This document shows positions 15,434-24,488 of a stretch of 64,000 bases of DNA, piece after piece. Every line of letters starts with the position of its first letter. Within the stretch, counting starts at the first letter, position 1. The stretch is from Burkholderiales bacterium RIFCSPLOWO2_12_FULL_61_40. GTDB lineage: Bacteria; Pseudomonadota; Gammaproteobacteria; Burkholderiales; Burkholderiaceae_C. The notes beneath the pieces are model-generated. The model saw only the letters and a list, made by a program, of their open reading frames with translations, ran no database searches and was not told the DNA's origin. The stretch is taken from assembly GCA_001770935.1 (NCBI GenBank), contig MESI01000037.1, positions 1-64,000 of the forward strand. Reading direction: 5' to 3'. Made by a program: the position numbers and the translations under genes.

Positions 15434-17140
15434 ATGTCCAAGCGCATAACGATAGATCCGATCACCCGTATTGAAGGCCACCTTCGCATCGATGTGGACG
15501 TGGACGGCGGCAAGGTGCAAAAGGCCTGGTCCTCCGGCCAGATGTGGCGGGGGGTGGAGCTCATTTTGTTGGGACGCGACCCGCGCGATGCCTGGGCCAT
15601 CACCCAGCGCATTTGCGGTGTTTGCACCACGGTGCATGCCATCACCTCGGTGCGGGCGGTGGAAAATGCCTTGAAGCTGGAAATTCCGCTCAATGCGCAG
15701 TACATCCGCAACCTCATCATCCTGGCGCACTCGGTGCATGACTTTATCGTGCACTTCTACCACCTGTCGGCGCTGGACTGGGTGGATGTGACCTCGGCGC
15801 TGAAGGCCGATCCCGACAAGACCGCGATTCTGGGCGAAAGCCTCTCCAGCTGGCACCTCAACAGCAAACACGAGATGCGCCGGGTGCACGAGCGGCTCAA
15901 GCATTTTGTCAATGGCGGGCAACTCGGCATCTTCACCAACGGTTATTGGGGCCATCCCGCCATGAAACTGTCGCCCGAGGTCAATTTGCTGGCGGTGGCG
16001 CACTACCTGCAAGCGCTGGAAGTGCAGCGCAAGGCCAACAAGATTGTGGCCATTTTGGGTTCCAAGACGCCGCATATCCAGAACGTGGCGGTGGGCGGTG
16101 TGGCCAATCCGCTGGCCACCGATTCCCAGGCGGTGTTGACTGTGGAGCGGCTGATGGCCATCAAGGGCTGGATTGATGAGTTGTCGGACTTTGTCAAAAA
16201 TGTGTACCTGATCGACGTGGCGGCGGTGGGGGCCTTCTACCCGGAGTGGACGCAGATCGGCAAAGGCATCACCAACTACCTCTCGGTGCCGGACATTCCC
16301 CTGGACACCAAGGGCACGCAATTTGCGTTTCCGGGTGGTTTTATCGAGGGCGGCAATCTGGCCGGGCGCAAGCCGATCACCTCGTTCAACGATGCGTACT
16401 GGACCAAGGGCGTTGAAGAATCGGTCAAGCACTCCTGGTACGACTACGAGAAGGCCGGCGCCTTGCACCCCTTCAAAGGCGAGACCAAACCGAACTACAC
16501 CGACTTCAAGGACGACGCCAAGTACTCCTGGATGAAGTCCCCCACCTTCTACGGTAAGACTGCGCAAGTGGGTCCGCTGGCCCGGGTGCTGAATGGGGTC
16601 GCAGCAGGCCACGCGCCCACCACCAAGTACGCCACCGCCGCGCTCGACACGGTGTCGGCGCTGGCCCAGACCAAGATCGGGCTGGACGCCATGCACTCAA
16701 CGATCGGCCGCCACGCTGCCCGGGCCATTACCTGCTGTGTGAATGTGGACTTGCTGGCGGACCAATGGACCGCCTTGCTCAGCAATATGGGCAAGGGCGA
16801 CCTCAGCACGTTCAACAAGCCCGTTTTCCCCAAGGACGAGATCATGGGCATGGGCTTTCACGAGGCGCCGCGCGGCGCGCTGTCGCACTGGGTGGTGATT
16901 GACAACGGCAAGATCAAGAACTACCAGTGCGTGGTGCCTTCCACCTGGAATGCCTGTCCGCGCAACGAGAAGGACGAACCCGGTCCTTATGAGTCTTCGC
17001 TGCTCAATACGCCGATTGCGGACCCGGAAAAGCCACTGGAAGTGCTGCGCACCATCCATTCCTTTGACCCTTGCATCGCCTGTGCCATCCACCTGACGGA
17101 CACCCAAAGCGACACGGCGATTACCGTCAAAGCGGTCTAG
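15434..17140 (+). CDS. hybC: [NiFe] hydrogenase large subunit, HybC type
   Basis: 568 residues. The four active-site cysteines are present: RICGVC (Cys61, Cys64) near the N-terminus and DPCIACAIH (Cys547, Cys550) near the C-terminus. About 15 residues follow His553; this is the extension removed by the HybD protease after nickel insertion. The sequence follows E. coli HybC closely. It should be exported with HybO through Tat, having no signal of its own. It is separated from hybB by 22 bases containing a ribosome-binding site. Confidence 0.94.
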   Translation: MSKRITIDPITRIEGHLRIDVDVDGGKVQKAWSSGQMWRGVELILLGRDPRDAWAITQRICGVCTTVHAITSVRAVENALKLEIPLNAQYIRNLIILAHSVHDFIVHFYHLSALDWVDVTSALKADPDKTAILGESLSSWHLNSKHEMRRVHERLKHFVNGGQLGIFTNGYWGHPAMKLSPEVNLLAVAHYLQALEVQRKANKIVAILGSKTPHIQNVAVGGVANPLATDSQAVLTVERLMAIKGWIDELSDFVKNVYLIDVAAVGAFYPEWTQIGKGITNYLSVPDIPLDTKGTQFAFPGGFIEGGNLAGRKPITSFNDAYWTKGVEESVKHSWYDYEKAGALHPFKGETKPNYTDFKDDAKYSWMKSPTFYGKTAQVGPLARVLNGVAAGHAPTTKYATAALDTVSALAQTKIGLDAMHSTIGRHAARAITCCVNVDLLADQWTALLSNMGKGDLSTFNKPVFPKDEIMGMGFHEAPRGALSHWVVIDNGKIKNYQCVVPSTWNACPRNEKDEPGPYESSLLNTPIADPEKPLEVLRTIHSFDPCIACAIHLTDTQSDTAITVKAV

Positions 17141-17151
17141 GCGAAGTGAGC

Positions 17152-17658
17152 ATGGAAACGTCCTGCCTGCGCGCTGTGGTCATCGGTATCGGCAACACCA
17201 TCCTGACCGATGAGGCTGCCGGTGTCCGTGTGGTCGAGGCGCTTGAACGCGCCTACGAAGTACCCCCCAACGTACAGCTCATCGATGGCGGTACGTCCGG
17301 TATGGAAATGATCGAAGAGCTGTCCAACCTGGACATTTTGATCGTGGTGGATGTGGTCAAAACGGGTGCTGCACCGGGCACGGTGGTGAAAATTTCCGGG
17401 GACGAAATCCCGGTCTTTTTTCGCAAAAAACTGTCGCCGCACCAAGTCGCGCTGCCTGACGTGTTGGCCTGCCTGGAATTGCTGGACACCATGCCCAAAG
17501 AAATCATCGTGCTGGGCGTAGAGCCGGTTTCGCTTGAATTGGGTATGGAGATGACATCCACCGTCGCCAGGCAAGTTCCGGTGTTGGTCGAAATGGCCGC
17601 TGCTGAATTGGTCAAGCGCGGTTATGCCCTGACAGCACGGACGGCGCTTGTCGTTTAA
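17152..17658 (+). CDS. hybD: Hydrogenase maturation protease HybD
   Basis: 168 residues. It starts VVIGIGNTILTDEAAGVRV, and the family's nickel-sensing acidic and histidine residues appear as Glu21, Asp67 (VVDVV) and His97 (SPHQ). It cleaves the C-terminal extension of HybC once nickel is in place. ATG at 17152 is chosen; the longer frame upstream overlaps hybC. Confidence 0.9.
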   Translation: METSCLRAVVIGIGNTILTDEAAGVRVVEALERAYEVPPNVQLIDGGTSGMEMIEELSNLDILIVVDVVKTGAAPGTVVKISGDEIPVFFRKKLSPHQVALPDVLACLELLDTMPKEIIVLGVEPVSLELGMEMTSTVARQVPVLVEMAAAELVKRGYALTARTALVV

Positions 17659-17667
17659 GGTGATGAA

Positions 17668-17922
17668 ATGTGTTTAGCAGCCCCCTCCCGAGTGATTGAA
17701 GTGCATGGTGGCATGGCTGTCACCGAGTGTTTTGGGCAAACCCGCGAGGTGAGTCTGTTGCTGTTGAATGAAGATGTTGCCGTGGGGGACTACCTGCTGA
17801 TCCAGGCAGGCGGCTTCGCGTTCGAGCGGGTCGATTGCGCGCGTGCCGAAGAGGCGCTGGCGCTCATGCAAGAACTGATGGCGCAAGGGGACGACGCCCG
17901 AAGCTGGGGGGAGGGCGCATGA
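17668..17922 (+). CDS. hypC: HypC/HybG family chaperone (first copy)
   Basis: 84 residues starting MCLAAPSRV, with the essential Cys2 that carries the Fe(CN)2CO unit together with HypD. It lies among hyb-specific genes and has a longer C-terminus than the second copy at 22048, so it may serve HybC in particular, as HybG does. The stop overlaps hybE (ATGA). Confidence 0.88.
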   Translation: MCLAAPSRVIEVHGGMAVTECFGQTREVSLLLLNEDVAVGDYLLIQAGGFAFERVDCARAEEALALMQELMAQGDDARSWGEGA

Positions 17923-18410
17923 GCTTTCGTATTCACCAACACAATCCCGCTGAAGCGATTGAGCAGGCCTTCTTTCGTATTGCGCGAGAGCACATGGTGG
18001 ACGTGCCCATTCTCAATCCGGCGCTGTCGGTGCAAACCATTGACTTTCAGCGTTGGCAGGGGCACTGGTTGGGCATGGTGGTGACGCCCTGGTGTATGAG
18101 TGTGTTGTTATTGCCGGGCAGTGCCGAGCAGTGGATTTCCACGGGACAAAACAAGCGGCGTTTCGTCACCTTCCCTGCGGGAGATTTTGCATTTCTTGGT
18201 GGCGCTGAGGTGGAGCTGGGTGAATACCAGAGCTGCTCCCTGTTTTCGCCGATGGACAAGTTCTCCAACCAATCCGCGGCCACGATGACGGCCCGCGCAT
18301 CGATGATTGCACTGCTGACGCCCGTGCAGCCAGCCCAGGTAGCGCCCAGGAAAGCCCAAGAGGGCGATGCGCCCTCGCTTTCACGCCGCCGATTTTTCGC
18401 CTTGCGTTAG
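17919..18410 (+). CDS. hybE: Hydrogenase assembly chaperone HybE/HoxT family
   Basis: 163 residues with the family motif VTPWCMSVLLLPG at about 49-61 and a GDFAFLG segment. HybE-type proteins help the small subunit mature before Tat export. ATG at 17919 overlaps the hypC stop. The C-terminus is Arg-rich and probably flexible. Confidence 0.82.
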   Translation: MSFRIHQHNPAEAIEQAFFRIAREHMVDVPILNPALSVQTIDFQRWQGHWLGMVVTPWCMSVLLLPGSAEQWISTGQNKRRFVTFPAGDFAFLGGAEVELGEYQSCSLFSPMDKFSNQSAATMTARASMIALLTPVQPAQVAPRKAQEGDAPSLSRRRFFALR

Positions 18411-18473
18411 ACCCTGGATTGCCTATGCTTGTACAAAAATCACCCGAATCAAAGGGCAGTAGACTGGTCTCCC

Positions 18474-18815
18474 ATGCATGAAATGTCACTCGCCGAAGGG
18501 GTGCTGCAACTGTTAGAAGATGCGGCACGCCAACAGAAATTTGAAAAGGTCATCACCGTCTGGCTGGAAATCGGCCAGCTCTCGGGGGTGGAGGTCGAAG
18601 CGATGGCGTTTTGCTTTGATGCGGTGACACGCGACAGCGTCGCGCAGGGGGCCCGTCTGGAGATTGTTGTGCTGCCCGGCGTCGGCTGGTGCATGGAATG
18701 CAGCCAATCTGTACCGATGTCGGAGGTCTTTGGCGAGTGCCCGCATTGCGGCGGCTTCCAGATGCAGGTGACGGGTGGCACGGAGATGCGGGTCAAGGAA
18801 CTTGAAGTAGCGTAA
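18474..18815 (+). CDS. hypA: HypA/HybF nickel metallochaperone
   Basis: 113 residues beginning MHEMSLAEG; His2 is the known nickel ligand. The zinc site is CMEC ... CPHCGG. It delivers nickel with HypB. I chose ATG at 18474, which places His2 correctly; 63 bases separate it from hybE. Confidence 0.92.
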   Translation: MHEMSLAEGVLQLLEDAARQQKFEKVITVWLEIGQLSGVEVEAMAFCFDAVTRDSVAQGARLEIVVLPGVGWCMECSQSVPMSEVFGECPHCGGFQMQVTGGTEMRVKELEVA

Positions 18816-18825
18816 AGGAAAAAAT

Positions 18826-19734
18826 ATGTGTACGACTTGTGGCTGCGGCCCCGGTGATGTGACAGTGGAGGGTGAACACCCCCACCATGGTCACCAGCAC
18901 GACCATGGACATGGACATGTGCATGAACACGCGCACGAACATGGGCATGGGCACCAGCACAGCGCGGCGCCGGAGCATTCGCATGCGCCGGGTGTCAGCA
19001 ACACGCGCATGGTGCAAATCGAGCAGGACATTCTTTCCAAGAACAATGCCTACGCGGCGCACAACCGGCAGGTGCTGTCCGAACAGGGTATTTTTACCCT
19101 GAACCTGGTGTCCAGTCCGGGCTCTGGCAAGACCACCCTGCTGTGCAAAACCATCACCCTGCTGGCGGGCCAAGCGGTGGCCGTGATCGAAGGGGACCAG
19201 CAAACCAGCCAGGATGCCGAGCGCATCCGTGCCACCGGCGCCCCGGCCATCCAGATCAACACCGGAAAGGGCTGCCATCTTGATGCCCACATGGTGGGGC
19301 ATGCGATGGAAAAGTTGCACTTGCAAGACGGGTCCCTGCTGATGATCGAAAACGTCGGCAACCTGGTGTGCCCGGCAGCTTTTGATTTGGGCGAGGCGCA
19401 CAAGGTGGTTATCTTGTCGGTGACCGAAGGCGAAGACAAACCCATCAAGTACCCGGACATGTTTCGTGCCGCCAGCGTGATGCTGCTCAACAAGGTGGAT
19501 TTGTTGCCCCATCTGAACTATGACGTCAGCGCCGCCATCGGCTTTGCGCGGCGGGTCAATCCGAACATCCGCGTGATCCAGCTTTCCGCCACCAGCGGTG
19601 AAGGCATGCAGGAGTGGCTGGAGTTTCTTCGTGAAGGGGTGCGCAAGGCAGTCTCCTTGAGACGGGAAACAGTGGCCAGTCTTCAAGCACGGATTGCCCA
19701 GTTGGAAGCACAGTTGCAAAGGCCGATGGCTTGA
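18826..19734 (+). CDS. hypB: HypB GTPase, nickel-storage type
   Basis: 302 residues. An N-terminal CTTCGCG nickel site is followed by a His-rich stretch at about 18-53 with 17 histidines, then a SIMIBI GTPase domain with P-loop SSPGSGKTT (96-104) and NKVDLLPH. The His-rich arm suggests nickel storage in addition to insertion. Its final codons overlap the hypF start. Confidence 0.93.
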   Translation: MCTTCGCGPGDVTVEGEHPHHGHQHDHGHGHVHEHAHEHGHGHQHSAAPEHSHAPGVSNTRMVQIEQDILSKNNAYAAHNRQVLSEQGIFTLNLVSSPGSGKTTLLCKTITLLAGQAVAVIEGDQQTSQDAERIRATGAPAIQINTGKGCHLDAHMVGHAMEKLHLQDGSLLMIENVGNLVCPAAFDLGEAHKVVILSVTEGEDKPIKYPDMFRAASVMLLNKVDLLPHLNYDVSAAIGFARRVNPNIRVIQLSATSGEGMQEWLEFLREGVRKAVSLRRETVASLQARIAQLEAQLQRPMA

Positions 19735-22046
19735 GCGTCCTGGCGCGTCGCATACGGGTGGCCGGGCTGGTCCAGGGCGTTGGCTTTCGGCCCTTTGTCT
19801 GGCGTCTGGCGCAGGAACTGCAACTCGCAGGCTGGGTGCGCAACGATGCGCAGGGTGTGGAAATTTTTGCCCAGGGCGCAGCCGCGCAGCTGGCTGCATT
19901 GCTGACCCGTCTGCATGCCGATGCGCCGGTGCTGGCGCGCATCGATGCCGTGCACACGCAAGACGCCGTGGTTGACGGTTGGACCGGATTCACCATCGCA
20001 CCAAGCGCCCCAGGGCCGGTTGCGACCGCCATCGGCCCCGATGTGGCCGTCTGCCCGGACTGTCTGTGCGAGTTGTTTGAACCGGCCAACCGGCGCTGGC
20101 GCCACGGCTTCATCACTTGCACACATTGCGGCCCCCGCTACACCGTGACCCGGACGCTGCCCTATGACCGGCTGCAGACCAGCATGGCGGCGTTTGCGCT
20201 GTGCACCGCCTGCGCCAGCGAGTACGGCTCGCCTGCCGACCGCCGCTTTCATGCCGAAACCACCTGCTGCCCCCACTGCGGCCCCAGGCTTGCGCTGCTG
20301 GATGCACAGGGCAGCGCCATGGAGGGCGATGCCATTGCCGAGACTTTGCGCCTGCTGCAGGCCGGTGCCATTGTCGCTATCAAGGGGCTGGGGGGCTTTC
20401 ATCTTGCCTGCGACGCCCGCAATGCGGACGCGGTGGCCCGCCTGCGCCTGCGCAAGAATCGGGAAGAAAAACCTTTTGCGGTGATGGCGGCCAACGCGGT
20501 GAGTCTGGCGCCCTACGCGCTGATGCAGGCTGCGGAGCAGGCATTGCTGGAAAGCCGCGAGCGCCCGGTCGTGCTGCTGCGCGCGCGCTCCACCCTGGAC
20601 AGCACCTTGCCTGGCGTCGCGCCTGGCCTGCTTTGGCTTGGTGCCATGCTGCCCACCACACCGATCCATTTTTTGCTGTTCCACGAGGCCGCTGGGCGTC
20701 CGCCAGGGTGCGCATGGCTGGACCAGTCGCAAGCCTTGGTTCTGGTGATGACCAGTGCCAATCCGGGCGGCGAACCTATCGTTTGCAATTTCGACGAAGC
20801 GCTCAAGCGCCTGGTCGGCATCGCCGACGCCCTGCTGGACCACGACCGTGGCATTGTGGCCCGTTGCGACGACAGCGTGGTGCGCTTGCAAGGGTCGGTC
20901 CCGCAATTCATCCGTCGCAGCCGGGGCTATGCACCCGCTGCGCTGCGCCTGCCGCATGCCGGTCCTTCAGTGTTGGCCTTTGGCGCGCATCTCAAGAACA
21001 GCGTGTGTGTGACACGGGGCGACGAGGCCTTTGTTTCCCCACATATCGGCGATCTTGACAATGCCGCGACGGCCGCTTTTCTGGACGAGACCGTCGAGCG
21101 CATGCTGGCTTTGCTGGAAATCAAGCCCGACATCGTTGCGCACGACCTGCACCCGGACTACCTCAGCACGCGTGCCGCCATGCACTTTGCCACCCGGCTT
21201 GGGCTGCCCACCCTTGCCGTGCAGCACCACCATGCCCATATGGCCGCCGTCTGCGCCGAGCATGGCCACCAGGGCCCGGTGTTGGGCTTGGCCCTGGATG
21301 GCGTGGGCCTGGGGGCCGACGGCGCCGCCTGGGGCGGTGAATTGCTGAAAGTGGAGGGCGCCCATTGCGAACGGCTGGGCCACCTCCGGCCGCTGCCATT
21401 GCCGGGGGGCGACAGTGCCGCCCGTGCCCCCTGGCGCATGGCAGCCGCCGTGTTGCATGCACTGGGGCGCAATGCAGAGATCGGAGCGCGTTTTCAGGAA
21501 TTTGGCGGCCACACGGTCGCCACCATGCTGGCACGCGGCATCAACTGTCCGCGCAGTTCCAGCATGGGGCGGGTCTTCGATGCCGCTGCGGGGTTGCTGG
21601 GCATCTGTACGCACATGCAGTACGAAGCCCAGGCCGCCCTATTGCTGGAGCAGGCGGCCACGCGCCACATAGAGGCCCATGGATGGCCGCAAGCCTTGCC
21701 CCAAGGCTGGACGGTTGACCCCCACGGGCAGCTGGATTGGCTGCCATTGCTTGCATCCTTGGTGGACGCGGTGGACGCGGTGGATGTGGATCGGGCCGCG
21801 GCCCAATTCCATGCAACGCTGGTGGTCGGCCTGTCCGAATGGGTGGTGCAGGCAGCGCAATCCAGCCATCTGCGCACGGTGGTGTGGGGCGGGGGCTGCT
21901 TTCACAACACTTTGTTATCTGTGGGCTTGCGGCAAAACCTTGCGCAATGCAACATCACTGTTTTGGCCCCTGTGCGCATGTCCCCGGGGGACGCGGGCGT
22001 TGCCTTAGGGCAGGCGTGGGTGGCAATCACCTCTTTGGAGCAATGA
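19731..22046 (+). CDS. hypF: Carbamoyltransferase HypF
   Basis: 771 residues. The domains in order are acylphosphatase ([14 protein letters not shown], ~10-90), two zinc fingers (CPDC ... CTHCG and CTAC ... CPHCG), a YrdC-like domain and a Kae1-like carbamoyltransferase domain ([23 protein letters not shown]). It makes the carbamoyl group that HypE turns into cyanide. Translation seems to begin at TTG 19731 within the hypB stop (TTGA); no ATG with a ribosome-binding site was found nearby. Confidence 0.92.
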   Translation: MSVLARRIRVAGLVQGVGFRPFVWRLAQELQLAGWVRNDAQGVEIFAQGAAAQLAALLTRLHADAPVLARIDAVHTQDAVVDGWTGFTIAPSAPGPVATAIGPDVAVCPDCLCELFEPANRRWRHGFITCTHCGPRYTVTRTLPYDRLQTSMAAFALCTACASEYGSPADRRFHAETTCCPHCGPRLALLDAQGSAMEGDAIAETLRLLQAGAIVAIKGLGGFHLACDARNADAVARLRLRKNREEKPFAVMAANAVSLAPYALMQAAEQALLESRERPVVLLRARSTLDSTLPGVAPGLLWLGAMLPTTPIHFLLFHEAAGRPPGCAWLDQSQALVLVMTSANPGGEPIVCNFDEALKRLVGIADALLDHDRGIVARCDDSVVRLQGSVPQFIRRSRGYAPAALRLPHAGPSVLAFGAHLKNSVCVTRGDEAFVSPHIGDLDNAATAAFLDETVERMLALLEIKPDIVAHDLHPDYLSTRAAMHFATRLGLPTLAVQHHHAHMAAVCAEHGHQGPVLGLALDGVGLGADGAAWGGELLKVEGAHCERLGHLRPLPLPGGDSAARAPWRMAAAVLHALGRNAEIGARFQEFGGHTVATMLARGINCPRSSSMGRVFDAAAGLLGICTHMQYEAQAALLLEQAATRHIEAHGWPQALPQGWTVDPHGQLDWLPLLASLVDAVDAVDVDRAAAQFHATLVVGLSEWVVQAAQSSHLRTVVWGGGCFHNTLLSVGLRQNLAQCNITVLAPVRMSPGDAGVALGQAWVAITSLEQ

Positions 22047-22047
22047 A

Positions 22048-22290
22048 ATGTGCCTTGCACTCCCTGTGAAAGTAATAGACCTAGGCGTTGGGTCGGCGGG
22101 CGCATGGGCCATCGTCGATCTTGGCGGCGTCAAGAAAGAAATATCCCTGGCGCTGCTTGACGATGTTCAAGTGGGCGACTACGTCATCCTGCATGTTGGT
22201 TATGCGCTGTCCAAACTCGACCCCGAGGAAGCCGAAAGGACGCTCGCACTGTTTTCGGAAATGAATGCAACCCAATTGGCGGCACCGTGA
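22048..22290 (+). CDS. hypC: HypC chaperone (second copy)
   Basis: 80 residues, MCLALPVKV start with Cys2. It sits in the usual hypF-C-D-E order and is probably the general HypC partner of HypD. It differs clearly from the copy at 17668. The stop overlaps the GTG start of hypD. Confidence 0.9.
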   Translation: MCLALPVKVIDLGVGSAGAWAIVDLGGVKKEISLALLDDVQVGDYVILHVGYALSKLDPEEAERTLALFSEMNATQLAAP

Positions 22291-23417
22291 AATACATTGA
22301 CGAATTCCGCGATGGCGATGTGGCCCGGACTTTGGCGCACAAGATCGCGGCGGTGGCGCAGGCCAGCCGAAATTACAGCTTCATGGAGTTTTGCGGGGGC
22401 CACACCCACGCGATTTCCCGCTACGGCCTGAGCGATTTGCTGCCGCCCAATGTGCGTATGGTGCATGGCCCCGGCTGCCCGGTGTGTGTCCTGCCCATCG
22501 GGCGTGTGGACATGGCGATTGAACTGGCTTTGAACCGTGGCGTGATTTTGTGCACCTACGGCGACACCTTGCGCGTGCCCGCCTCGCAGGGCTTGTCCCT
22601 GATGAAAGCCAAGGCACGCGGGGGCGATATCCGCATGGTGTATTCGACGCTGGACGCTTTGCAGATCGCGCGTGACAACCCGCAGCGTGAAGTGGTGTTT
22701 TTTGCCATCGGGTTTGAAACCACAACGCCACCGACGGCGCTGGCAATTCAGCAGGCAGACCAGGAGCAACTGTCCAATTTCAGCGTGCTGTGTTGCCATG
22801 TGCTCACGCCTGCTGCCATCAGCACGATTCTGGAGTCCCCCGAAGTGCGCCAGTGGGGCACCGTGCCGATTGATGGTTTCATTGGCCCAGCCCATGTTTC
22901 CACCGTGATTGGCAGCCAGCCTTACGAGTTTTTTGCCGAGGAGTACCGCAAGCCGGTGGTGATTGCCGGTTTTGAACCCCTGGACGTGATGCAGGCTATT
23001 TTGATGCTGGTGCGCCAAGTCAATGAAGGCCGCGCCGAGGTGGAAAACGAGTTCTCCCGGGCGGTGACACGCGAGGGCAATGTGAAAGCGCAGGACCGGG
23101 TGGCCGAGGTGTTCGAATTGCGCCGTGCCTTCGAATGGCGCGGGCTTTCCGTGGTGCCCTATTCCGCGCTGAAGGTGCGTGCCAAGTACGGCACGTTTGA
23201 CGCCGAACGGCGCTTCCAGCTCGACTACCGCTCGGTGCCCGACAACAAAGCCTGTGAATGCGGTGCGATTTTGCGGGGTGTCAAGCGACCGCAGGACTGC
23301 AAGATTTTCGGCACCGTGTGCACGCCTGAAAACCCGGTCGGTTCATGTATGGTCAGCAGCGAGGGCGCGTGTGCGGCGCATTACAGTTACGGACGCTACA
23401 AGGATATGAACGGATGA
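22287..23417 (+). CDS. hypD: Hydrogenase maturation factor HypD
   Basis: 376 residues. Conserved FCGGHTHA and GPGCPVCVLP motifs at about 33-72 carry the iron-binding cysteine, GFETTTPP follows, and the C-terminal cysteines (CECG, CKIFGTVCTPENPVGSC) bind a 4Fe-4S cluster. It assembles Fe(CN)2CO with HypC. The start is GTG at 22287 overlapping the hypC stop (GTGA). Confidence 0.93.
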   Translation: MKYIDEFRDGDVARTLAHKIAAVAQASRNYSFMEFCGGHTHAISRYGLSDLLPPNVRMVHGPGCPVCVLPIGRVDMAIELALNRGVILCTYGDTLRVPASQGLSLMKAKARGGDIRMVYSTLDALQIARDNPQREVVFFAIGFETTTPPTALAIQQADQEQLSNFSVLCCHVLTPAAISTILESPEVRQWGTVPIDGFIGPAHVSTVIGSQPYEFFAEEYRKPVVIAGFEPLDVMQAILMLVRQVNEGRAEVENEFSRAVTREGNVKAQDRVAEVFELRRAFEWRGLSVVPYSALKVRAKYGTFDAERRFQLDYRSVPDNKACECGAILRGVKRPQDCKIFGTVCTPENPVGSCMVSSEGACAAHYSYGRYKDMNG

Positions 23418-24478
23418 GCGAGATCAAAAGAAGCTATGTTCGGCCCCTCGATGTGAAGCACGGCCGGGTGGACATGACACACGGTTCGGGGGGGCGTGCC
23501 ATGGTGCAACTGATCTCCGAGTTGTTCACCCGGCATCTGGGCAACCAATACCTCGGGCAGGGCAATGACGGTGCGGTACTGCCCGTGCCCATGGTCGACG
23601 GCCTACCTGCCAGACTGGTGATGTCCACCGATTGCCATGTGGTGTCGCCCCTGTTTTTCCCCGGTGGGGACATTGGCTGTCTGTCCGTGCATGGCACGGT
23701 GAATGATGTGGCCATGATGGGTGCCACACCGCTGTACCTGAGCGCGGGTTTCATTCTGGAAGAGGGCTTTGCCCTGTGTGATCTGGAGCGCATTGTGGTG
23801 TCCATGGCCCACGCGGCCCGCGCTGCAGGTGTGCCGGTGGTGACGGGCGATACCAAAGTGGTGGAGCGTGGTAAAGGCGATGGTGTATTCATCACCACCA
23901 CCGGGGTGGGCGTTTTGCCGCAGGGGCTGGAACTGGGGGGCGCACGGGCGCGGCCCGGTGACGTGGTGCTGGTGTCCGGCTCGATCGGCGACCACGGCGT
24001 GGCGATCATGAGCCAGCGCGAGAACCTGTCTTTTGACGCGCCCATCAGCTCGGACACCGCGGCGCTGAATGGTTTGGTTGCAACGATGCTGGCGACCCAC
24101 GCCGATATCCGCTGCCTGCGCGATCCGACACGCGGCGGACTGGCGGCCACCCTGAATGAAATCGCCGGGCAATCTGGCGTGGGCATGATGCTGCTGGAAA
24201 AAGCCATTCCCGTGAAGCCGGTGGTGGCTGCGGCGTGTGAATTGCTGGGGCTGGACCCGCTCAATGTCGCCAACGAGGGCAAGCTGATTGCGATCTGCTC
24301 CGCCGCCGATGCCCCTGGCTTGCTGGCGGCGATGCGTTCGCATCCCCTGGGAAAAGATGCCGCCCTGATTGGTGAGGTGATCGCGGACACGCACCATTTT
24401 GTGCAACTCACGACGGCCTTTGGTGGGCGACGCATCGTGGACTGGTTGGCGGGCGACCAACTGCCGCGCATTTGCTAA
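23414..24478 (+). CDS. hypE: Hydrogenase maturation factor HypE
   Basis: 354 residues of the AIR-synthase fold: HGSGGRAM near 18-25, GNDGAVL, a DTKVVERG segment and the C-terminal PRIC. The terminal cysteine accepts carbamoyl from HypF and is dehydrated to thiocyanate. ATG at 23414 overlaps the hypD stop. Confidence 0.94.
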   Translation: MSEIKRSYVRPLDVKHGRVDMTHGSGGRAMVQLISELFTRHLGNQYLGQGNDGAVLPVPMVDGLPARLVMSTDCHVVSPLFFPGGDIGCLSVHGTVNDVAMMGATPLYLSAGFILEEGFALCDLERIVVSMAHAARAAGVPVVTGDTKVVERGKGDGVFITTTGVGVLPQGLELGGARARPGDVVLVSGSIGDHGVAIMSQRENLSFDAPISSDTAALNGLVATMLATHADIRCLRDPTRGGLAATLNEIAGQSGVGMMLLEKAIPVKPVVAAACELLGLDPLNVANEGKLIAICSAADAPGLLAAMRSHPLGKDAALIGEVIADTHHFVQLTTAFGGRRIVDWLAGDQLPRIC

Positions 24479-24488
24479 AGGTGAAGCC

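Noticed and set aside
12915..16696. Long minus-strand frames across hybO-hybC (494 and 445 codons)
   Set aside because: They are shadows of the hydrogenase genes; the plus-strand proteins carry all metal-site motifs.
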